Both the position numbers and the translations under genes were made by a program. A stretch of 46,625 nucleotides of DNA from Mycobacterium sp. E796 (GTDB lineage: Bacteria > Actinomycetota > Actinomycetes > Mycobacteriales > Mycobacteriaceae), in the NCBI RefSeq assembly GCF_001672815.1, contig NZ_LZKK01000340.1, forward strand, positions 1 to 46,625. Reading direction: 5' to 3'. Shown here piece by piece: positions 41,493 to 46,625 of this stretch (positions are counted from its first letter, which is position 1; the number at the start of each line of letters is the position of its first letter). Below the pieces are notes generated by a model that saw only the letters and a list, made by a program, of their open reading frames with translations, had not been told where the DNA came from and ran no database searches.

Positions 41493-42719
41493 TCACGAAC
41501 CCCTGGTTGTGGTCACTACGAAGCTGACGGTGGTGGCGGTGCTGCCGCCGAAGTTCAGGGTGCCGAAGGTCTTCGCGCCCTCGACCTGATAGTCGCCGGC
41601 CGCGCCGCTGACCTGTCTGGCCGCGTCGAGCAGCATCCGAACACCGGACGCGCCGACGGGGTGGCCGCCGCCGATCAGTCCGCCGCTGGGGTTGATGGGC
41701 AGCCGGCCGCCGATCTCGATCTCGCCGTTTTCGATGGCCTTCCAGGATTCGCCCGGGCCGGTGAGCCCGATGTGGTCGATGGCGAGATACTCGCTGGGTG
41801 TGAAGCAGTCGTGCACCTCGAACCCGTCGAGGTCGTCGAGCGTCACGCGGGCCCGGCGCAGGGCGTCGAGGACCGCCGCCCGCACATGGGGCACCACATA
41901 AGGATCGTCGGCGGCGCGGTCGAGTTTTTGCCGCAGACCCAGCCCGACGGTGCGGTGTCCCCACCCATCGATGCGGCCGATCGCGCGTGCGTTCGGGTGG
42001 TCGCGCAGGTATGCGTCGTTGACCAAGACCACTCCCGCGCCGCCGTCGGTCATCTGGCTGCAGTCGAACCGGCGCAACCGGCCCTCGGTGATCGGGTTGG
42101 TCGCGTCGTCGTCGGTGATCGGGTCGGGCACCGTCCAGCCGCGCGTTTGGGCGTTGGGGTTGCGCCGCGCGTTGGTGAAGTTCAGCTGCGCGATCGCCCG
42201 CAGGTGCGTGTCGTCCAGGCCGTAGCGCCGGTCGTACTCGTCGGCGATCTCGGCGAACATCGACGGCCACAGGTAGCGAGCGCCGGCGCCCTCGTGTCCG
42301 GTCCATGCGGCGGCGCCGAGATGCTGGGCGGCGGTGTCACCCGGCACCGTCTTCTCCAGCTCGATGCCCACCACCAGCGCGGTGTCGTAGGCGCCCGCCC
42401 GCAGATCTGCCATCGCCGACAACGCCGCGACGCTGCCCGACGCGCACGCGGCCTCGTGCCGCGAGGCCGGGGTGTCCCAGAGTTCGTCGCACACCGTGGC
42501 CGGCATCGCCCCGAGGTGACCTTGGCCGGCGAACATCTCGCCGAACGCATTGCCGACGTGCACGACGTCGATATCGGCGGCGTCGACTTTCGCCGCGGTG
42601 AGCGTTCCGTCGACGATTTCGGCGGTCAACGAGGCGAAGTCGCGGCCCTCCCTGGTGAGGTTGCGAGCGAAATCGCTTTGGTAGCCGCCCAGTATCCACA
42701 CGCCCGTCGAGCCGTCCAT
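41493..42719 (-). CDS. Thiolase-like protein (SCP-x/lipid-transfer type, Rv0914c)
   Basis: A 408-residue thiolase-superfamily protein. The nucleophilic Cys is C92 in EAACASGSVA, the active-site His is in VHDCFTPSEYLA, and the C-terminal GGLIGGGHPVGASG supplies the second His position. The subgroup resembles the thiolase part of SCP-x rather than classic FadA, and may act in sterol or fatty-acid side-chain degradation (inference). ATG 42719 lies 7 bp after a -10, so this is the leaderless first gene of the operon with the carotenoid oxygenase and VOC genes. A poor ancestor of transfer is not indicated. Confidence 0.9.
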   Translation of the reverse strand: MDGSTGVWILGGYQSDFARNLTREGRDFASLTAEIVDGTLTAAKVDAADIDVVHVGNAFGEMFAGQGHLGAMPATVCDELWDTPASRHEAACASGSVAALSAMADLRAGAYDTALVVGIELEKTVPGDTAAQHLGAAAWTGHEGAGARYLWPSMFAEIADEYDRRYGLDDTHLRAIAQLNFTNARRNPNAQTRGWTVPDPITDDDATNPITEGRLRRFDCSQMTDGGAGVVLVNDAYLRDHPNARAIGRIDGWGHRTVGLGLRQKLDRAADDPYVVPHVRAAVLDALRRARVTLDDLDGFEVHDCFTPSEYLAIDHIGLTGPGESWKAIENGEIEIGGRLPINPSGGLIGGGHPVGASGVRMLLDAARQVSGAAGDYQVEGAKTFGTLNFGGSTATTVSFVVTTTRGS

Positions 42720-42726
42720 ATGCCGC

Positions 42727-42732
42727 ACGCTA
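42727..42732 (-). promoter_or_regulatory. -10 element for the thiolase-oxygenase-VOC operon
   Basis: On the minus strand TAGCGT ends 7 bp before the thiolase ATG, consistent with a leaderless operon transcript. The rest of the spacer 42733-42943 holds no gene; it includes an inverted repeat (GACGGCCCCGTCGGCTC with GAGCGAACCGACGGGACC-like text) near 42768-42803 of uncertain meaning. Confidence 0.5.
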
Positions 42733-42943
42733 CTCCTGGACGGTTCGGCCGAGTGGCCAAAAAGGGACGGCCCCGTCGGCTCTCGGGCTGAACCGACGGG
42801 ACCTAGACAAACGCGAAGGCCGGCCGACGCGCTCGCCTCTTTTGGAACATTGCCGCCCAGCGTGATCGACAAACAATTTGGCTCAACCTGACAGCCGATC
42901 GCCAGAACCCGCGCTGAACTGGGGAAATTTGGCTTTGCGCTGT

Positions 42944-44335
42944 TCAGGGCGCTGCGGCGTCTCGCGCGGGCTCGGTCGGCCGCTGCTGGAGGGCTTGGGC
43001 GTCGGCGCGGTCGAGGGTCGCCAGGTCGATGCCCTTGGTCTCGCGGGCGGCCAGCGCGGACACGGCGCTCACGGCCGCGGTAGCCGCCAGGTACCAAGAA
43101 ATCGGCACCGAGGAGTTGTAGGTCTCCAGCAGGCGAACGGCGATGATCGGTGCCAGCGAACCGGCGACGATCGAGGTGACCTGGTAGCCGAGCGACACCC
43201 CGGAGTAGCGCATCCGGGTCGGGAACATCTCCGCCATGGCCGCCGGCTGGACGGCGTACATGACGCCGTGGAACACCAGGCCGATGATGACGGCCGCCAG
43301 GATGATCGCGTTGCGGCGGGTGTCCATCATCGGGAAGGCGAAGAACCCCCAGGTGCACGCGCAGACCGCGCCCACGAAATAGATTGGGCGCCTGCCGAAT
43401 CGGTCGCTGAGGCTTCCGGCCAGCGGGATGACCACGAAGTGCACGGCGTGCGCGATCAGCAACCACGACAGGATCGCCTTCGTGTTGGTATGCACGTGGA
43501 CTTTGAGGTAGGTGATGGTGAAGGTGACGACGAGGTAATACATGGTGTTCTCACCGAAGCGCAGGCCCATGGCGGTGAAAACGCCGCGCGGGTAGCGCCT
43601 TAAGACCTCGATAGCGCCCAACTGTCTGGCCTTGGTGCGGTCGACCTCCCGTTGCGCCTCGAGGAAGATGGGCGCGTCGGTCACCTTCGTGCGGATGTAG
43701 TAGCCGATCAGCACGACGACCGCGGACAACCAGAACGCGACGCGCCAGCCCCAGCTCAAAAACGCCGCGTCGGACAGCGTCCAGGTGAGACAAAGCAGCA
43801 CGATGGTGGCCAGCATGTTGCCGCCGGGCACGGCCGCCTGGGGCCAGCTCGCCCAGAAGCCGCGGCTTTCCTTCGGGCTGTGCTCGGCGACGAGCAGGAC
43901 GGCGCCGCCCCATTCGCCGCCGACGGCGAAGCCCTGGAGGAAGCGCAGCACCACCAACAGGGTGGGCGCCCAGTAACCGACCTGGGCGAAGGTCGGCAGG
44001 CAGCCCATCAGCACGGTCACGGCGCCGACCATCAGCAGGCTGAACTGCAGCAGCTTCTTGCGGCCGTACCGATCGCCCAGTTGGCCGAAGACGAGGCCGC
44101 CGAGCGGGCGGGCGGCGAAGCCGACGGCGTAGGTCACAAAGGAGGCGAGGATCGCGTCGAGCTCGTTGCCGCCGCGCGGAAAGAACACCTTGCTGAACAC
44201 CAGCGTGGCCGCTGTCCCGTAGAGGAAGAATTCGTACCATTCGACGACGGTGCCGGCCATCGACGCGGCGACCACGCGGCGAAGAAAGGTCCGGCTCTGG
44301 AATGGGTCCTGCTGCAACTGATTAGGGACACTCAC
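42944..44335 (-). CDS. Metabolite:H+ symporter (MHS family, MFS)
   Basis: A 463-residue permease of the shikimate/proline-betaine-type MHS group with 12 predicted helices. Family segments are the N-terminal ASMAGTVVEWYEFFLYGTAA, the loop GQLGDRYGRKKLL between helices 2 and 3, RFLQGFAVGGEWGGAVLL and GSLSDRFGRRPIYF between helices 8 and 9. Substrate cannot be assigned. GTG 44335 has a TAGGAGGAC Shine-Dalgarno. I do not recall it at this place in M. tuberculosis, where PE7/PPE14 follow Rv0914c. Confidence 0.9.
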   Translation of the reverse strand: MSVPNQLQQDPFQSRTFLRRVVAASMAGTVVEWYEFFLYGTAATLVFSKVFFPRGGNELDAILASFVTYAVGFAARPLGGLVFGQLGDRYGRKKLLQFSLLMVGAVTVLMGCLPTFAQVGYWAPTLLVVLRFLQGFAVGGEWGGAVLLVAEHSPKESRGFWASWPQAAVPGGNMLATIVLLCLTWTLSDAAFLSWGWRVAFWLSAVVVLIGYYIRTKVTDAPIFLEAQREVDRTKARQLGAIEVLRRYPRGVFTAMGLRFGENTMYYLVVTFTITYLKVHVHTNTKAILSWLLIAHAVHFVVIPLAGSLSDRFGRRPIYFVGAVCACTWGFFAFPMMDTRRNAIILAAVIIGLVFHGVMYAVQPAAMAEMFPTRMRYSGVSLGYQVTSIVAGSLAPIIAVRLLETYNSSVPISWYLAATAAVSAVSALAARETKGIDLATLDRADAQALQQRPTEPARDAAAP

Positions 44336-44428
44336 CGGATGTCCTCCTAGGTGGACCGCCCGCGAGGGCGCCGACCGCGTGTGCTGGCGGAAGGGAGCGT
44401 ACCGCGCTTTGGTTACGGATCCCGTACG

Positions 44429-44488
44429 GCGAGCAGACGCAGAATCGCACGCACGAGGCTCGTACAGTGCGATTCTGCGTCTGTTCGG
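44429..44488. repeat. Dispersed palindrome copy C between divergent genes
   Basis: Arms 44429-44450 and 44467-44488 (22 nt each) pair at 20 positions; the left arm opens GCGAGCAGACGCAGAATCGC. The 16-nt loop can extend the stem through ACGAG/CTCGT. It lies in a divergent spacer between the MHS symporter and the DUF4185 locus, so it is not simply a terminator. Apart from it, 44336-44642 contains no gene, only promoter-type DNA. Confidence 0.8.
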
Positions 44489-44642
44489 CAGAAAACGCTG
44501 CGCCGGCGAAACCGATGAGTTGCGACACGGTCACGGATGCATACCTATCCGCTGATCGCTGGTCACATTAGCCCCGTTAATCACTATCGTCACATGAGCC
44601 AGCTGCGGACGTCAATTGCGACGGCCCGCTCCCGGGAAAGGT

Positions 44643-44855
44643 GTGACATTGACGGCGATTCCCCGGATCGTGTCGTTATCGATGGCGTCGGCGACCGCCC
44701 TCGGTTTCTTCGTCGTGGTCGGCCCCGTGCCGACGGCGAACGCCACTCCCTGCAGCGCGCCCGAAGCGAACGCCGACCCCCCGGCGGCGGAACGACGCCG
44801 GCCTGGGGCTGGATCGGCGCGGAGTAGCGCTGGCCGCCCGTCGTTCCCGGCTTGA
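44643..44855 (+). pseudogene. Detached secretion-signal segment of the DUF4185 gene
   Basis: From GTG 44643 the reading MTLTAIPRIVSLSMASATAL continues into a hydrophobic stretch and PVPTANATPCSAPEANADPP, a clear signal peptide with an AxA-type cleavage site. It then runs out of frame to a stop at 44855. One more C in the C6 run near 44774 would join it to the frame of the downstream domain, but that frame then meets a TAG at 44825 and a TGA at 44909. So at least three changes separate signal and domain. Confidence 0.6.
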
Positions 44856-44911
44856 GCAACGAGGAGATCAGCGGACCCAGCTTGGGCAGCGGCGCCTGGT
44901 CGTTCGCGTGA

Positions 44912-46081
44912 GTGGGCCGACGTCCGGTCGGCGGTTGGACGCCGGGCTTCCCACAAGTGCCGAACGCGGCCCCGGTCCAGCCGCAGCCGGCCCCACAGCC
45001 GGCGGCGCAGCCGGCGCCACCGCCCCCGGCCAATATCGCGGGGGCACCGACGTCGCTGGTCGACTGGGTGACCGGACCAAACGGCCCGAACAAGACCCTC
45101 GAGCGATTCAGCATCTCGGGGACCGACCTCGGGATCATCTGGGACAACGGCGACCCCGTCAACCGCCAGGTGCTCATGGCCTTCGGTGACACGTTCGGCT
45201 ATTGCAAGGTCCGCGGTCAGCAATGGCGATACAACACCTTGTTCCGCAGTTCGGACCGCGATCTGTCGCACGGAATCCACATCGCCGACGGGGTGCCCAA
45301 CGATAGGTATTCCGGCTCACCGGTGTGGGCGTCCAACCTGTCCAAGCAGGTTGTCAACACCATCCACAAGGCGCCGCACGAGACGGGCATCATCCCGACC
45401 ACCGCCATGTCCCTGGGGCGAACCCAGTACATGAGCTACATGTCCATCCGGCAATGGGGCCGGGACGGGGAATGGCAGACGAACTACTCCGCCATCGCGA
45501 GATCCGTTGACAACGGCCAGAACTGGGGGATCTTCCCCAGCAGCATTCGCACCGCATCGCCGGACGCCATCCCCGGCGTTCCGTTCACGCCGGGGAATGA
45601 GAATTTCCAGATGGGCGCGTTCATGAAGGGGAACGACGGTTACATCTACCAGTTCGGCACCCCGTCGGGGCGCGGCGGCGCGGCGTTTTTGTCGCGGGTT
45701 CCCCCGAATTATCTGCCCGACTTGAGCAAGTACCAGTACTGGAACGGTGACAACGGCGGACATTGGGTCGCCGCCAATCCCGGGGCGGCGACGCCGCTGT
45801 GGCCCGGGCCGGTCGGGGAGATGTCGGCGCAGTACAACAGCTACCTCAAGCAGTACCTGGTGCTCTACACCAACGGCGGCAGCAACGACGTCGTGGCGCG
45901 GACCGCGCCGACGCCGACCGGACCGTGGAGCGGGGAGCAACCGCTAGTGTCGTCGTTCCAGATGCCGGGCGGCATCTACGCGCCGATGATCCATCCGTGG
46001 TCGTCGGGGCGGGATCTCTACTTCAACCTGTCGCTGTGGTCGGCATACGACGTGATGCTGATGCACACCGTTCTGCCATAG
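44912..46081 (+). CDS. DUF4185 domain protein, separated from its signal peptide
   Basis: From GTG 44912 a 389-residue frame: VGRRPVGGWTPGFPQVPN, a Pro/Ala/Gln-rich linker (about 20-43), then a DUF4185 five-bladed-propeller-like domain with GTDLGIIWDNGDPVNRQ, MAFGDTFGY, YMSIRQWGRDGEWQTNYSAIARS and WSAYDVMLMHT at the end. DUF4185 proteins in mycobacteria are secreted and of unknown function (some resemble glycoside hydrolases). In-frame text upstream (WPPVVPGLSNEEISGPSLGSGAWSF) looks like former coding sequence behind stops at 44825 and 44909. As it stands the product would be cytoplasmic, or the gene is a recent pseudogene. Confidence 0.75.
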   Translation: MGRRPVGGWTPGFPQVPNAAPVQPQPAPQPAAQPAPPPPANIAGAPTSLVDWVTGPNGPNKTLERFSISGTDLGIIWDNGDPVNRQVLMAFGDTFGYCKVRGQQWRYNTLFRSSDRDLSHGIHIADGVPNDRYSGSPVWASNLSKQVVNTIHKAPHETGIIPTTAMSLGRTQYMSYMSIRQWGRDGEWQTNYSAIARSVDNGQNWGIFPSSIRTASPDAIPGVPFTPGNENFQMGAFMKGNDGYIYQFGTPSGRGGAAFLSRVPPNYLPDLSKYQYWNGDNGGHWVAANPGAATPLWPGPVGEMSAQYNSYLKQYLVLYTNGGSNDVVARTAPTPTGPWSGEQPLVSSFQMPGGIYAPMIHPWSSGRDLYFNLSLWSAYDVMLMHTVLP

Positions 46082-46201
46082 TGGCGATCGCAAGCGCGGC
46101 GTAGCCGGGCGTAGCGGGTCGCCACCATGATCAAGCGCACATGCGTTGTCAGCGGTCGCCGGGGCTTGCCGCAACGTCGTCGCACGCTCAGACTGGTTGA
46201 C

Positions 46202-46625
46202 ATGCGCGATCGGGAGGCGATCGACCAAGAGCTGCGGCGCATCGCTCATGGGCGCCAATCGATGCGTGGGCAGGGTGGCCGGCCGTCGATCCGAGACATC
46301 GACGCCCTGCTCGACGAGCGCCTGGGCCACCCCGTCGAGGTCGTCGAACCCGAGACGGTTGACGAGGTTCCGGTCCCGGCAGACAGCTCATCGCCGCGCA
46401 ACGCGCCTCGCGGGCGCAAGCGTCGCCGTCGCCGCTTGGTTCCCCTCACCGCGGCGTTGCCGCTGTCTCTGCTTGGCGTCGCCGCCGCCGCGGTGGCGGT
46501 CATGTTCGCGGCGCACAAATCGGACCCGGCGCCGTCGGCCGCCCCGCCCTCGAGCGATTGTTCACCCGGGTCTGGCAGCCCGCGTGTCGCGAAGAAGAAG
46601 TCCCGGACGCCGGCTGCTCCTGCGC
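46202..46625 (+). CDS. Hypothetical single-pass membrane protein, N-terminal part (cut by window edge)
   Basis: From ATG 46202 the frame is open to the window end (141 codons). The product begins MRDREAIDQELRRIAHGRQS, continues with an acidic part (residues about 35-65) and a very basic cluster RGRKRRRRRL (about 70-79), then one membrane helix (about 80-102, VPLTAALPLSLLGVAAAAVA) and a Ser/Pro-rich part with Cys and KKKSRTPAAPA. The layout is a cytoplasmic N-terminus with an external C-terminus. I do not recognise the gene. No Shine-Dalgarno or clear -10 was seen. Confidence 0.6.
   Translation, partial: MRDREAIDQELRRIAHGRQSMRGQGGRPSIRDIDALLDERLGHPVEVVEPETVDEVPVPADSSSPRNAPRGRKRRRRRLVPLTAALPLSLLGVAAAAVAVMFAAHKSDPAPSAAPPSSDCSPGSGSPRVAKKKSRTPAAPA

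Overview
The window is high-GC actinobacterial chromosome and reads as a slow-growing non-tuberculous Mycobacterium. Gene order follows the M. tuberculosis stretch rpfA (Rv0867c) to Rv0914c almost gene for gene. Many starts are GTG, many gene pairs overlap by GTGA or ATGA, and several genes look leaderless. The PE_PGRS15 and PPE13 genes, the Rv0888 sphingomyelinase gene and the Rv0890c-Rv0895 block that I recall at these places in M. tuberculosis are absent. No transposase, phage gene, CRISPR array, tRNA or rRNA was seen. Species assignment is inference from gene order and remembered sequences, with no database search.

Layout, left to right. (1) 1-2.4 kb: the start of rpfA behind a long leader holding a ydaO-type (c-di-AMP) riboswitch and a Crp-like site, then a molybdopterin operon on the minus strand (YccF-like membrane protein, moaA2, moaD2). 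(2) 2.5-9.6 kb: cspB, the acyl-CoA dehydrogenase fadE10, a glutathionyl-hydroquinone-reductase-like enzyme, a small unknown gene, a secreted/anchored protein with an MFS permease, and a DUF3027 protein. (3) 9.6-14.2 kb: an SRPBCC protein, a small membrane protein, a MarR regulator/SpoU methyltransferase/membrane protein operon, the division protein sepH and serC. (4) 14.3-21 kb: a diiron AurF-like oxygenase, fprB, a VOC protein, and citA and pdxH divergent across a palindromic operator, then gltA2. (5) 21-27.5 kb: a CrtI-like oxidoreductase with a small DUF2630 protein, the arfABC operon and the prrAB two-component system. (6) 27.5-33.3 kb: a flavin monooxygenase with a divergent TetR regulator and three operator copies, then accD3, echA6, a metallo-beta-lactamase-fold gene and a disrupted methyltransferase-like gene. 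(7) 33.4-42.7 kb: a beta-lactamase-like lipoprotein with ctpE, the Rv0909/Rv0910-type toxin-antitoxin pair, VOC and membrane proteins, and a thiolase-carotenoid oxygenase-VOC operon. (8) 42.9 kb to the end: an MHS-type transporter, a DUF4185 gene whose secretion signal is out of frame with its domain, and the start of an unknown membrane protein.

The most unusual signals are these. Three copies of a dispersed palindrome share the core GCGAGCAGACG; two of them overlap gene ends and encode the same ASxRKS tail on two unrelated proteins. A compact bidirectional promoter at 33454-33480 has overlapping -10 elements and an immediate start codon on each side. There are well-formed operators at citA/pdxH and monooxygenase/tetR. 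arfC is enlarged by an acidic repeat and a histone-like basic stretch. Two genes are broken at their 5' ends (methyltransferase-like and DUF4185).
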